Shown here one piece after another: positions 9,024 through 18,600 of a stretch of DNA of 64,000 bases. The DNA comes from Nocardia amamiensis (GTDB taxonomy: Bacteria > Actinomycetota > Actinomycetes > Mycobacteriales > Mycobacteriaceae): assembly GCF_015477605.1 (NCBI RefSeq), contig NZ_JADLQX010000007.1, positions 62,001-126,000 of the forward strand. The letters are read 5' to 3'. The number at the start of each line of letters is the position of its first letter. Positions within the stretch are counted from its first letter, which is position 1. A program made the translations under genes and the position numbers. A model generated the notes under the pieces. The model was not told the origin of the DNA and did not search any database. It was given only the letters and a program-made list of their open reading frames with translations.

Positions 9024-9632
9024 CTACAGCGCGCGCCGCCCGGACAGTGCGCGACCGAGGGTCAGCTCGTCGGCGAACTCCAGGTCGCCGCCCATCGGCA
9101 GGCCCGAGGCCAGTCGGGTGACGCTCAGGCCGGGAAAGTCGCGCAGCATCCGGACCAGGTAGGTGGCGGTGGCCTCGCCCTCGGTGTTCGGATCGGTCGC
9201 GATGATCACCTCGGTGACGTCGACGCCGTCCTCCTGATTCGCGATGCGCGCCAGCAACTCCCGGATCCGCAGCTGATCAGGGCCGACACCGCTGAGCGGA
9301 TCGAGCGCGCCGCCGAGCACGTGGTAGCGGCCGCGGAACTCCCTGGTGCGCTCGATCGCCTGCACGTCCTTGGGCTCTTCGACCACGCAGATCATGGTGC
9401 GGTCCCGCCGCGGGTCGGCGCAGATGCGGCACAGCTCGCCGTCGGAGACCGTCCCGCAGACCACGCAGAACCGCACGCCGTCGCGCACCTTCTGCAGTGC
9501 GGCCTGCAACCGATCGATCTCCGGCGGCTCCACCTGGAGCAGATGAAACGCGATGCGCTGCGCGCTCTTCGGACCGACGCCGGGCAGCTTGCCCAACTCG
9601 TCGATCAGATCCTGGACCGGACCCTCGTACAA
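9024..9632 (-). CDS. recR: RecR recombination mediator
   Basis: RecR works with RecO and RecF to load RecA on SSB-coated gaps. The 202-residue protein has the N-terminal helix-hairpin-helix ([20 protein letters not shown]), the four-Cys zinc finger ([18 protein letters not shown]), the Toprim domain ([19 protein letters not shown]) and the C-terminal Walker-B-like segment ([18 protein letters not shown]); all are intact. The start is a TTG giving [14 protein letters not shown], the standard N-terminus. It lies 13 bp downstream of ybaB, the usual bacterial ybaB-recR pair. Confidence 0.97.
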   Translation of the reverse strand: MYEGPVQDLIDELGKLPGVGPKSAQRIAFHLLQVEPPEIDRLQAALQKVRDGVRFCVVCGTVSDGELCRICADPRRDRTMICVVEEPKDVQAIERTREFRGRYHVLGGALDPLSGVGPDQLRIRELLARIANQEDGVDVTEVIIATDPNTEGEATATYLVRMLRDFPGLSVTRLASGLPMGGDLEFADELTLGRALSGRRAL

Positions 9633-9645
9633 CTGCTACCTCGGC

Positions 9646-9978
9646 TCAGAAACCGGGCAGCGAACCGCCGCCGAAACCCCCGGACAACGGCCCGAGCCGT
9701 TCCGCGGCGAGACGCTGCGCGTTCGCCATCGCGTCGTTGACCGCGCCGATCACCAGATCCTGCAAGGTCTCGATATCGTCGGGGTCGACGGCTTTCGGGT
9801 CGATGGTCAGCGACACCACCTCACCGGTCGCCTTGATGGTGACCTGGACCAACCCGCCGCCCGCCGCGCCGTCCACTTCACTCGCCGCGATCTCGGCTTG
9901 GGCTTCCATCACCGCCTGCTGCATCTGCTGCGCCTGGGCGAGTAACTGTTGCATATCGAACTGACCACCTGGCTGCAC
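9646..9978 (-). CDS. YbaB/EbfC nucleoid-associated protein
   Basis: A 110-residue DNA-binding dimer of the YbaB/EbfC family. It shows the N-terminal coiled helix ([20 protein letters not shown]), the central glycine turn ([18 protein letters not shown]) and the motif [18 protein letters not shown]. The GTG start at 9978 reads [13 protein letters not shown], matching mycobacterial Rv3716c, and has GAGAGGA about 8 bases upstream. The C-terminus is Gly-rich ([13 protein letters not shown]). It precedes recR, with which it is probably cotranscribed. In most bacteria the pair follows dnaX; here dnaX lies 15 kb away. Confidence 0.95.
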   Translation of the reverse strand: MQPGGQFDMQQLLAQAQQMQQAVMEAQAEIAASEVDGAAGGGLVQVTIKATGEVVSLTIDPKAVDPDDIETLQDLVIGAVNDAMANAQRLAAERLGPLSGGFGGGSLPGF

Positions 9979-10170
9979 GGGAGGGTCCTCTCTGGAGAAG
10001 GTGTCATCGGCCAGCCTAGTCCTGCCGCACCGGATGTCCGGCGCGGCCCGATGGTCCGAGGTGTTCGAAGCGTTGCCGGTAACAGGTTGGGTAGTTCCCG
10101 TGAAGAGAGATCGCGCTCGTCCTAGCATCGAACTGGGTCGGCGACCGAGGCGGCGAGTCTGGAGACAGCG

Positions 10171-10842
10171 ATGAGGGCGTACCGTTTTCTGGGCAGCGTG
10201 CTGCTCACGTCGATCCTTCCGGGCGTCTTTCTCGTCGCCGCGAGCCCGGCGGCATCCGCCGACGCCGCGGCCGCAGCCGAAGTCCCCGGCGCGGAGGTCA
10301 TCGACGCCGAGCCCGCGGCTTCCGCCGATGCCGAGGTGCTCGACGCGGAAGTCATCGATGCGGAAGCCGTTCCTGCCGTGGCCGACTACGGCGGTGGCTG
10401 CGTTCTCTACCCGGCCGACAAAGCGGCCACCATCGCCTCGCTGCGGTTTCGCTGCTCGCCGGAACAGCAGGACGCCATCTTCCGCGACGCGCCGCTCGGC
10501 GCGGTCCCGATGGGCGTGAAGGCCGGCTGGGTGACCCGCCCGCCGATCATGCAGTCTCTCGCGCCCCCGTTCTGGATCGGCAAGACCTTCTACACCGGAC
10601 CGGACGGCGGCTACCTGATGAACCGTCTCACCGGCGCAGGCATCGAAGGCTGGCGTGCCGACGTCTACGCCGCGCCTGCCCTCACCGACGGCGGCCCCAC
10701 CTGGGCGCTCAACTACACACCGTCGCCGTCGCCGCAGGTGTACGACGAAATCCGCGAGGTCACCCCGGGCGTGTGGTTCGGCTACTCCTGGTGGCGCGGC
10801 GCCTTCCAGACCACCCTGCTGCTGACCTTCGCCCTCGCGTAG
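10171..10842 (+). CDS. secreted protein of unknown function
   Basis: A 223-residue protein with a clear Sec signal peptide (basic MRAYR, hydrophobic core to VAASPAASA, cleavage near residue 30). A low-complexity acidic Ala/Glu/Asp spacer follows (repeats of AEVIDAE, residues 34-68), then a compact domain with two Cys ([11 protein letters not shown] and RFRCSPEQ) that may form a disulfide. The C-terminus is Trp/Tyr-rich ([11 protein letters not shown]). I do not recognise the family. The spacer repeat VIDAE occurs three times and may vary in length between strains. Confidence 0.75.
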   Translation: MRAYRFLGSVLLTSILPGVFLVAASPAASADAAAAAEVPGAEVIDAEPAASADAEVLDAEVIDAEAVPAVADYGGGCVLYPADKAATIASLRFRCSPEQQDAIFRDAPLGAVPMGVKAGWVTRPPIMQSLAPPFWIGKTFYTGPDGGYLMNRLTGAGIEGWRADVYAAPALTDGGPTWALNYTPSPSPQVYDEIREVTPGVWFGYSWWRGAFQTTLLLTFALA

Positions 10843-10854
10843 CGCCGGATGCGG

Positions 10855-10885
10855 TTGACCCTCCTGTCACTGGAGGGTGTTGGCT
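10855..10885 (+). promoter_or_regulatory. MerR-type promoter/operator of the downstream regulator
   Basis: A -35 box TTGACC (10855-10860) runs into a perfect 7-bp inverted repeat, ACCCTCC and GGAGGGT, with a 7-base spacer (10858-10878). A poor -10 candidate, TTGGCT, lies 19 bases after the -35 box. The over-long spacer filled by a dyad is the classic layout of promoters untwisted by MerR proteins, and the TTGACCCTCC...GGAGGGT pattern is known from this family. The ATG of the regulator begins 7 bases after the -10 candidate, so the transcript may be leaderless. Confidence 0.85.
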
Positions 10886-10891
10886 GAGGCC

Positions 10892-11704
10892 ATGACGGCG
10901 ACCGTCCCGATCGGCGAGTTCTCCAGGCTGAGCCACCTCAGCGTGAAGACCTTGCGCTACTACCACGAGATAGACCTGCTCACTCCGGCCGGAATCGACG
11001 CGAGTTCGGGCTATCGGCGGTACTCGACCGCACAGGTGGAGCAGGCGCAGCTGATCCGGCGGTTGCGCGCATTGGACATGCCGCTCCCGGAGATCCGCGC
11101 CGTGCTCGCCGCGCCGGACGAGAACGCCCGCGACGCCGCGCTGCGCGCACATCTGACGCGCATGGAGGAGGAACTGATCCGCACCCGCGCGGTCGTGGCG
11201 TCCTTGCGGTCGCTGCTGACGCCCGCGGCGCCGATCACGGTGGAGCATCGCACGGTCCCGGCCTTCCCGGCCGCCGCCGTCAGTGCGATCGTGGCGCGCG
11301 AACACATCGGCGAGTGGTGCGGCTCGACGTTCCGGGCGCTGTACGAAGCACTGGCCGCGGCCGACATCGCGCCCGCGGGTATCAGCGGCGCCACATTCGG
11401 CACCGAGTTCTTCGAAGAGGACGAGGGCGAGGTGGTCACGTTCGTCCCGATCGCCGATACCGGCATCGTGCTGCCGCAAGGGCTTTCGGCCATCGAGCTG
11501 CCCGAGCGCCGTTTCGCCGTCGCGGTGCACGACGGTCCGTTCGACGATTTCGATCGCACCTACGGCGCGCTGGGCAGTCATGTCGCCGAGCATGACGTCG
11601 CCCTGCCGGAGCCCATTCGGGAGATGTACCTGTGGGGCCCGGACCAAGCCGACGATCCCACCACCTACCGGACCGAAGTGTGCTGGCCCATTGCCCAGCC
11701 ATGA
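10892..11704 (+). CDS. MerR family regulator with GyrI-like effector-binding domain
   Basis: A 270-residue regulator. Residues 1-70 form a MerR winged helix-turn-helix (IGEFSRLSHLSVKTLRYYHE, then SSGYRRYSTAQVEQAQLIRR), followed by a dimerising coiled coil (LTRMEEELIRTRAVVASLRS) and a C-terminal GyrI/BmrR-like domain of about 150 residues that binds hydrophobic or cationic compounds. I take the ATG at 10892 rather than the GTG at 10877, because the GTG lies inside the operator. The operator just upstream implies autoregulation. The following VOC gene overlaps or nearly overlaps the stop codon and is probably in the same operon, suggesting a small drug- or toxin-response unit. Confidence 0.9.
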   Translation: MTATVPIGEFSRLSHLSVKTLRYYHEIDLLTPAGIDASSGYRRYSTAQVEQAQLIRRLRALDMPLPEIRAVLAAPDENARDAALRAHLTRMEEELIRTRAVVASLRSLLTPAAPITVEHRTVPAFPAAAVSAIVAREHIGEWCGSTFRALYEALAAADIAPAGISGATFGTEFFEEDEGEVVTFVPIADTGIVLPQGLSAIELPERRFAVAVHDGPFDDFDRTYGALGSHVAEHDVALPEPIREMYLWGPDQADDPTTYRTEVCWPIAQP

Positions 11705-11718
11705 ACGAGGAGATATCC

Positions 11719-12069
11719 ATGGCACTCTCGATCGCCCACGTGACCGTCGATTGCGCGGATGCCGGTGCGCTCGCCGAATTCTGGGCGCGCCTGCTGGAGC
11801 AGCCGGTCGACCCGGATGCCACCGCGGAGTTCGCCACCGTGGGCCGGACGGCGGGCGCCACGCCGGTGCTGATGTTCATCCGCGTGCCGGACAAGAACCC
11901 GGGCAAGAACGTGATCCACCTGGACCTGCACGCAGCCGACCGCCGCGAACAGGTGCGGCGAGCGATCGACCTCGGCGCCGAGCACAGAGGCGATTTCGAC
12001 ATGTACGGCACGAAGTGGACGACATTGGCCGACCCGGAAGGCAATCTCTTCGACATCGGCGGCGAGTGA
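11719..12069 (+). CDS. VOC (glyoxalase/bleomycin-resistance-like) family protein
   Basis: A 116-residue protein with the beta-alpha-beta-beta-beta vicinal-oxygen-chelate fold: IAHVTVDCADAGALAEFWAR at the start, VIHLDLHAADRREQVRRAI in the middle and WTTLADPEGNLFDIGG at the end. It has the His, Asp and Glu/Asp positions seen in metal-binding members. I chose the ATG at 11719 because AGGAG lies about 8 bases before it; an earlier ATG at 11701 overlaps the MerR stop. Cotranscription with a MerR/GyrI-type regulator suggests a role in modifying or sequestering a small molecule; the substrate is unknown. Confidence 0.85.
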   Translation: MALSIAHVTVDCADAGALAEFWARLLEQPVDPDATAEFATVGRTAGATPVLMFIRVPDKNPGKNVIHLDLHAADRREQVRRAIDLGAEHRGDFDMYGTKWTTLADPEGNLFDIGGE

Positions 12070-12088
12070 ACCGGCGCAATGCCGGCAG

Positions 12089-12118
12089 CGGCCCGGCGCC
12101 GAACGCGGTACCGGGCCG
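12089..12118. terminator. possible bidirectional terminator between convergent genes
   Basis: Perfect 8-bp arms, CGGCCCGG (12089-12096) and CCGGGCCG (12111-12118), with a 14-base loop lie between the converging VOC and SRPBCC genes. There is no T-run, so it is only a plausible intrinsic terminator. Confidence 0.45.
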
Positions 12119-12135
12119 TTGTCGCGGTCAGCCGA

Positions 12136-12570
12136 TCAGGCCAGTTCGCGCTGCAGGTTGCCCAGCACCTCGGCCTGGATCTTCTTCAGGCCCAGCGGCG
12201 CGAAGATCCCCTCGAAGATGCCGGCGATGCCGCCCGCGCCCGTCCAGGTGGTGCGCAGCGTGACCCGCGCGCCCGAGCCCTCGGGGGTGACGGTCCAGGT
12301 GTTCACCATCGTCGAATTCGAATCACGTTCGGTGACAATCGAGTCCGATACCGAGACGACCGCGTGCACATTGCGCGTGCGCTTCTCGGTGGCCTGCAGC
12401 GTCCACTCCGCGACGGTGCCCGCTCCCTTACCGCCTTCGACCACCTTGTAGTCGCGGTAATGCGAGGAGAGAATGCGCGGACGCACCGAGTCGTAGTCGG
12501 CGATTGCCTCGAGTGCACGCTGCGGATCCGCCGCAACGACGATCGAACTGCTGGCGCTGACCTGTCCCAC
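12136..12570 (-). CDS. SRPBCC family protein (Rv3718c-like)
   Basis: A 144-residue START/Bet v1-like protein with the helix-grip hallmarks: ASSSIVVAADPQRALEAIAD at the N-terminus, alternating strands in the middle, and a long C-terminal helix (GLKKIQAEVLGNLQRELA). Family members bind lipids or polyketides in a deep cavity. The GTG start at 12570 follows GGAGCTCATT, which supplies an SD sequence. Position beside the FAD oxidase and methyltransferase copies the Rv3718c-Rv3719-Rv3720 arrangement in M. tuberculosis. Ligand unknown. Confidence 0.88.
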   Translation of the reverse strand: MGQVSASSSIVVAADPQRALEAIADYDSVRPRILSSHYRDYKVVEGGKGAGTVAEWTLQATEKRTRNVHAVVSVSDSIVTERDSNSTMVNTWTVTPEGSGARVTLRTTWTGAGGIAGIFEGIFAPLGLKKIQAEVLGNLQRELA

Positions 12571-12670
12571 AATGAGCTCCTTGTCCGGGTGCTGTGTCTC
12601 GACCGCTCCCTATCCTGCCTCGCGTCCGTACGGGTTCGCCGTCCAGCCTCGCCTTGTTATGCTCCGGTTC

Positions 12671-12754
12671 ATGGGTCATCCGCCGCAGTACGGCAACCAG
12701 CCGGGCCATCCGGGGCCGCAGTACGGCCCGCCGCCGGGCTATCCGCCGCACTGA
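12671..12754 (+). CDS. possible 27-residue Pro/Gly/Tyr-rich peptide or gene remnant
   Basis: An ATG at 12671 opens a 27-codon frame ending at a TGA: MGHPPQYGNQPGHPGPQYG, then PPPGYPPH. The composition is exactly that of the cytoplasmic N-terminal leader of many actinobacterial membrane proteins (PPGY-rich), but no membrane domain follows. It may be the leftover 5' end of such a gene, or a genuine micropeptide. No convincing SD is seen upstream. Confidence 0.35.
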   Translation: MGHPPQYGNQPGHPGPQYGPPPGYPPH

Positions 12755-12886
12755 ATCGGACTAATGCCCCGGCGCGAACTGTCACGTCGAACGCACGGTA
12801 TTCCCGATGCAACATTCGCGTGACTTTTCTCCCGGATCAATCATTTCTCGGTGGCTGTAGGTCACGGTGCGTACTAGCGTCGAGGG

Positions 12887-14335
12887 GTGGCAGTGAGTCT
12901 GTTGGGGAAGGCCGGACACGCACCGGCCACACGCGAATCAGGATTTGCCGCGCATCGAGCGGGCGTGGACCGCCTCTTGGCGAGTTACCGCGCGATACCC
13001 GAACACGCCAACATCCGGTTGGCCAAGAAGACCTCGAACCTTTTCCGCGCCAGGGCCGAGAACCACGCGCCCGGTCTGGACGTCTCCGGCCTGACCGAGG
13101 TCATCGCGGTGGACCCGGTCGCAAGGACCGCCGATGTCGCCGGCATGACCACCTACGAGGAGCTGGTGGCCGCCACCCTGCCGTACGGGCTGGCGCCGCT
13201 GGTCGTTCCGCAGCTCAAGACGATCACGCTGGGCGGAGCGGTCACCGGGCTCGGCATCGAGTCCACCTCGTTCCGCAGCGGTTTGCCGCACGAGTCGGTG
13301 CTGGAGATGGACGTGCTGACCGGAGCGGGTGAGATCATCACCGCGACGCCGGGGGGTGCGCACGCCGATCTGTTCCGCGGCTTCCCGAATTCCTACGGCA
13401 CGCTGGGGTACACCGTCCGGCTGAAGATCGAGCTGGAGCAGGTGCAACCCTACGTCGCCCTGCGCCACGTGCGCTTTCGCGATCTGCGCGAGCTGGAGGC
13501 GACCCTCGCGACGATCGTGACGGACCGGACTTTCTCCGGCGAGCGGGTCGACTATCTGGACGGCGTCGTGTTCTCCGCCGAAGAGAGCTACCTGACACTG
13601 GGCCGCCAGACCGACGAGCCGGGCCCGACCAGCGATTACACCGGCATGGACATCTACTACCGGTCCATCCAGCACGACGCGGGCACGCCCAAACGCGACC
13701 GCCTCACCATCCACGACTATCTGTGGCGCTGGGACACCGACTGGTTCTGGTGCTCCCGCGCATTCGGCACACAGAACCCGAGGATCCGCCGGTTCTGGCC
13801 GAAACGCTACCGGCGCAGCAGCTTCTACTGGAAGCTGGTCGCGTTGGACCACAAATACCACATCGGCGACAAATTGGACGCCCGCAAGGGCAATCCGCCG
13901 CGTGAACGGGTGGTGCAGGACATCGAGGTACCGGTGGAGCGTACCGCCGACTTCGTGGAATGGTTTCTGCGCGAAATTCCGATCGAGCCGATCTGGCTGT
14001 GCCCGCTGCGATTGCGCGAAACCGGAGACGAGCACCAGGCGGGCGGCCGCACGTGGCCGCTGTATCCCCTGGAGCCGCGCCGAACCTACGTGAACGTCGG
14101 ATTCTGGTCGGCCGTCCCCACTGCCCCTGGGCAGCAAGAAGGTGCGGCCAACCGCGCCATCGAGCGCACGGTGACCGAGTTCGACGGACATAAGTCGCTG
14201 TACTCGGATTCCTTCTACGACAAAGATGAGTTCGCCGCGCTTTACGGCGGCAGCACCTACACCGAACTCAAGAAACGCTACGACCCAGACCAGCGCTTGC
14301 TGGATTTGTATTCGAAGGCGGTGCAACGCAAATGA
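12887..14335 (+). CDS. FAD-binding oxidoreductase (Rv3719-like)
   Basis: A 482-residue flavoprotein of the PCMH-type FAD-linked oxidase group. The FAD-binding half has LTEVIAVDPVARTADVAGMT, PLVVPQLKTITLGGAVTGLG and NSYGTLGYTVRLKIELEQV; the C-terminal half carries the substrate domain (DYLWRWDTDWFWCSRAFGTQ). The start is the GTG at 12887. It is orthologous by position to Rv3719 and overlaps the downstream methyltransferase (ATGA), so the two are translationally coupled. In actinobacteria this oxidase-methyltransferase pair is associated with making methyl-branched (tuberculostearic-type) fatty acids from unsaturated phospholipid chains; assignment here is from context and similarity. Confidence 0.9.
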   Translation: MAVSLLGKAGHAPATRESGFAAHRAGVDRLLASYRAIPEHANIRLAKKTSNLFRARAENHAPGLDVSGLTEVIAVDPVARTADVAGMTTYEELVAATLPYGLAPLVVPQLKTITLGGAVTGLGIESTSFRSGLPHESVLEMDVLTGAGEIITATPGGAHADLFRGFPNSYGTLGYTVRLKIELEQVQPYVALRHVRFRDLRELEATLATIVTDRTFSGERVDYLDGVVFSAEESYLTLGRQTDEPGPTSDYTGMDIYYRSIQHDAGTPKRDRLTIHDYLWRWDTDWFWCSRAFGTQNPRIRRFWPKRYRRSSFYWKLVALDHKYHIGDKLDARKGNPPRERVVQDIEVPVERTADFVEWFLREIPIEPIWLCPLRLRETGDEHQAGGRTWPLYPLEPRRTYVNVGFWSAVPTAPGQQEGAANRAIERTVTEFDGHKSLYSDSFYDKDEFAALYGGSTYTELKKRYDPDQRLLDLYSKAVQRK

Positions 14336-15648
14336 CTACATTCCGGGACCGTTCCGATGTCTTCGCTGACCTCGGAACCAAGCTCAGCATTGCCGAGATC
14401 TTCGAGACCCTCGTCGAGGGCGACGTGCCGATCCGCCTGACGGCCTACGACGGCAGCGCGGCCGGACCGGAGGATTCGGAGTTCGCGCTGGACATCACGA
14501 CACCGCGCGGCATCAACTACCTGGCGACGGCCCCTGGCGACCTGGGTATGGCCCGCGCCTACATCGCCGGTGACCTGACCGCCAGCGGCGTACACCCCGG
14601 CGATCCGTACGAACTCCTGCGGGCGATGGACGGGCTGAAGTTCCGTCGTCCGTCCGCGCTGGCCCTGGTGACCATCGCGCGCTCGCTCGGCTGGGAGCGG
14701 CTCAAGCCGGTCGCCCCGCCGCCGCAGGAAACATTGCCGCGCTGGCGCCGCATCGCCTTCGAGGGCCTGCTGCACTCCAAGGCCAGGGACGCCGAAGCCA
14801 TCCACCACCACTACGACGTCTCGAATGCCTTCTACGAGTACGTGCTCGGACCGTCTATGACCTATACCTGCGCGGTCTACGGCGACGAGAACTGGTCGCT
14901 GGAGCAGGCGCAGGAGAACAAATACCGCCTTGTCTTCGAGAAATTGCGTTTGAAGGAAGGCGATCGGCTGCTCGACATCGGCTGCGGGTGGGGCGGCATG
15001 GTGCGCTACGCCGCCAAGCGCGGCGTCAAGGTCATCGGCGCGACGCTGTCGGCCGAGCAGGCGGACTGGGCGCAGCAGAAGATCGCCGAGGACGGCTTGA
15101 CCGAACTGGCCGAGGTGCGCCACTCCGACTACCGCGACGTGCCCGAGGGTGAATTCGACGCGGTGTCCTCGATCGGTCTCACCGAGCACATCGGCGTGCA
15201 CAACTACCCGTTCTACTTCGACTTCATCAAGAGCAAGCTGCGCGACGGCGGCCTGTTCCTGAACCACTGCATCACTCGCCCGGACAACACCCGCACCACC
15301 AAGGCGGGCGATTTCATCGACCGCTACGTGTTCCCCGACGGCGAACTGATCGGTTCCGGCCGGATCATCTCCGAGATCCAGAACATCGGACTCGAAGTGC
15401 TGCACGAGGAGAACCTGCGCGAGCACTACGCGCTCACCCTGCAGGAATGGTGCAAGAACCTGGTCGCCAACTGGGACGCTTGCGTCGCGGAAGTCGGCGA
15501 GGGCACCGCGAAGGTGTGGGGCTTGTACATGGCGGGCTGTCGGCTCGGCTTCCAGCGCAACGTGGTTCAGCTGCATCAGGTACTCGGCGTCAAACTGCCC
15601 GCCGACGGCGACTGGACTGTACCGCTGCGTCCGTGGTGGCAGCCGTAA
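14332..15648 (+). CDS. cyclopropane-fatty-acid-synthase-like SAM methyltransferase (Rv3720-like)
   Basis: A 438-residue class I methyltransferase of the CFA synthase family, acting on unsaturated acyl chains of phospholipids. Its N-terminal domain (LDITTPRGINYLATAPGDLG) is followed by the hallmark HHHYDVSNAFYEYVLGPSMTYTC, the SAM motif LLDIGCGWGGMVRYAAKRG, EHIGVHNYPFYFDFIKSKLR and the C-terminal ENLREHYALTLQEWCKNL. The catalytic Cys region and Glu/His residues of the CFA group appear present. Its ATG overlaps the stop of the FAD oxidase, and only 4 bp separate its stop from that of the convergent kinase gene. Confidence 0.93.
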   Translation: MTTFRDRSDVFADLGTKLSIAEIFETLVEGDVPIRLTAYDGSAAGPEDSEFALDITTPRGINYLATAPGDLGMARAYIAGDLTASGVHPGDPYELLRAMDGLKFRRPSALALVTIARSLGWERLKPVAPPPQETLPRWRRIAFEGLLHSKARDAEAIHHHYDVSNAFYEYVLGPSMTYTCAVYGDENWSLEQAQENKYRLVFEKLRLKEGDRLLDIGCGWGGMVRYAAKRGVKVIGATLSAEQADWAQQKIAEDGLTELAEVRHSDYRDVPEGEFDAVSSIGLTEHIGVHNYPFYFDFIKSKLRDGGLFLNHCITRPDNTRTTKAGDFIDRYVFPDGELIGSGRIISEIQNIGLEVLHEENLREHYALTLQEWCKNLVANWDACVAEVGEGTAKVWGLYMAGCRLGFQRNVVQLHQVLGVKLPADGDWTVPLRPWWQP

Positions 15649-15652
15649 TCGG

Positions 15653-18600
15653 TTAAAAAGCCTGACTGCCCGCCTCCTCCAGGAGTTCGTCCAGGAACAG
15701 GGCGGGCAGTTCGGTGTCCGCGACTTGTCCCGACGCGGGCAGATCGGCGCGCAGCACGCGCAGGATGCCGACCACACCGGGACCCGCGTCCAGCAGCGGC
15801 CTGGTCCAGCCGAGCTCGGCGCAAGTGGCGACGGCGGGCAGCAGCAGGTTGGTGGCCTCGCCGACCCAACCTGAGGTGGCCAGGCATTCCGCGAGCAGCA
15901 GCGCGGCGTCCAGTTGCGCACGGGGACGGTGCTTGTCGAGCGTGTGACCGTACAACGCGCGGGCGCGGCGCACCGCCCGATCGTCGGAGCCGAGGCGGTG
16001 TTCGGCAAGCAGCGCGCGGATCACGGCCAGTTCCTCGGCCTCGGCGGCGAGCAGGGCCGCACCGGTCAGCCGGTGGCCCGCCTGCAGCGGCGTGTACTCG
16101 GCGATATCGGTGTAGCGGCGGTCCGCGGCATCCGGCGGCAGACCGAGCCGCAGCCGTTCGGCCCGGATGTGCGCGCTCAACCTGGGGAGACGATTGTCGA
16201 CCGCGATGCGGGCGCCCTCGTCCAGCCGGGTGGCCGCGGTGTACAGGTCGCCCCGGACCGCCTTGACCCGTGCGCCGACGACGAACGTCGAGATCAGGAA
16301 GTCCACCGGGCCGATCCGGGTGACCAGCTCGTGACTCTCGTCCAGCAACGGGTCGGCGCTGCCCAGATCGCCTCGGCGGTAACTCAACTCGCCGAGCAAC
16401 GCGGCGGCGACGCGCACCGCGTGCGAACGCGGACCCGAGCGCTCCCGCGCGGCCTCCCATGCCTGCTGGAAGCACCTGGTGGCGGTCGCGAGGTCGAGTT
16501 GCTCGTAGGCGGCGGCGCCCTGGCCGCACCGGCCGAAGACCATGCCGAGCGGATCCTTGGAACGCTCATGGTATTCCTCGGCCCATTCCTGGACCTTCCT
16601 GGCGCCCTCGAAATCGAACTCGCACAGCCGCACGAAGGTGGTGAGGTTCGCCGCGGTCGAGACCGTCCACGGCGGCAGTTCATCCGGATGTCGCAGACAG
16701 TCGGCGACCCGGTCCAGCACGCCTTCGGTCTGGTCGCGCGCGATCTGGTCCGCCGCAGCGAGTACCACGGCCTGGCAGCGCTGCACGCGCACGTCGTCGT
16801 CGCTGGATGAGCCGCGAGCCAGGATGTTCGACAGCCTGCCCAGCGCGTTGCGCGCCGCGCCGGACTGCTGCAGGTTGACATTCGCCCTCGCCACCGCCAT
16901 GAGCAGCTTCGACCGGGAAGCCACCTGCTGCATCGGCAGCTTCGACACGCTGCCGAGCAGCGTGGCCAGACGGGAACCGTCGATCAGGTCCATGCCGCCG
17001 CTCTCCAGCAGGTCCAGCGCCATCTTCAGATCGGTCGCGGCCAGCGCGTGATCCACCGACTTACGCAGCAGCTGGTGCTCGGCGTACCACCGAGAAGCCT
17101 TGCGGTGCAATGCCTTAGATTTACCGGGGTGGACACGTTCGAGCCGGGTCCGCAAATGCTCGGCGAACAGCGGCTGCAGCCGGAACCAGTCCGGATCGTG
17201 CTCGATCCGCCGCAGGAACAGTTCGCGCTGTTCGGCCTGCTCGAGCAGCTGGTCGGCGTCCGCCTCATCGGACAGCGCCGCGGCGAGCGAGCCGCTCACC
17301 CGCTCGGTCACCGCGATCGACATCAGGAACTCGAGCATCCTCGGTTCCAGTGTGTCCAGCACGTTTTCGGCGAGGTATTCCCGGATGCCGTGGTCGCCCT
17401 CGGACAGCGTCGCGATCAGCTGTGCGGGGTCGGTGTTGCCGCGCAGCGACAGGCCGACCAGCTGGATGGCGGCGGGCCAGCCGTCGGTGGCCGTGTGGAT
17501 CTCGGTGACCTGTTCGGGCGTGAGTGCGAACCCGTTGCGCTCCACCAGGATCTGCCTGGTCTCCGTCTCGGTCAGGCGCAGCGCGGCCGAGCCGATCTCG
17601 ACCAGTTCGTCCTGCACGCGCATGCGGGCGGTCGGCAGTCCGGACTGCTCCCGGCTGGTCACCACGAATCGCAGATGGTGACAACCGTTGTCCAGCAGCG
17701 CCTCCATCGCGCGATGCGCGCCGGCGTCGGTGATCCGATGCCAGTCCTCGACGATCACCACGATCGTCTGGCCCGCGGCATGGATCTCATCGATGAGCGT
17801 GGGGATCACGAACGCGGCCGCGTCGGCGGGCCGCTCCTCCAGTACCTGCTCCAGGCCATTGCCGACGTCCGGACGCACGCGGCGGATCGCCTCGATCAGG
17901 TGGGCCAGAAACCAGATCTCGTTGTCGTCGTCGCGGTCGATGCCGATCCAGGCCACCGCGGCGTCGCTCTCGGCGAGTTCGGCGCGCCACTGCGCGGCCA
18001 GCGTGCTCTTGCCGAAGCCCGCGGGCCCGTGGATCACCGCCAGCCTGCGCCGTCCACCCGCACGCAGGATATCCAGCAGACGCGGCCGTGGCACCGGGGC
18101 GCGCGTGGGCGTCGGCGGACGGAATTTGGTTACCGCCGTTGGCGGCATCGTGATCGCCCCCGGTGTACCGGGGTGCTGCGAGACCGCGGGCCGCAGCGTC
18201 AGCGGCCAGCTGCGCCGCGGGGTGACCGCGGGTTGGGTACCGGTCCACACCGCGGTGGGATCGCCGACGTCGGTGGAGGCGGTCGGCTGAGGTTCGGGCG
18301 TGGTGTCCAGCAGCGCCATCTCGTCGGGCAACTGATCGTGGTCGCGCTGCACCATGCGCAGCATTTCGCCGAATTCGTACGCGGTGACCGGGCGATCGCG
18401 CGGATCTGGGGACATGGCATGTTCGATGACCGCGGCCACGTCCGGCGGAATGTCCTGTTCGCGCAGGTCGGGCACGGGCTGCGTGGTGATCCGCAGGAAC
18501 TGGGCGACCACCCGCTCGCCCGCCTGCCGTTCGAAGGCCGCGTGCCCGGTGAGCAGCGCGAACAACGTCGAGCCGAGGCCGTAGATATCGGAGCGGACGG

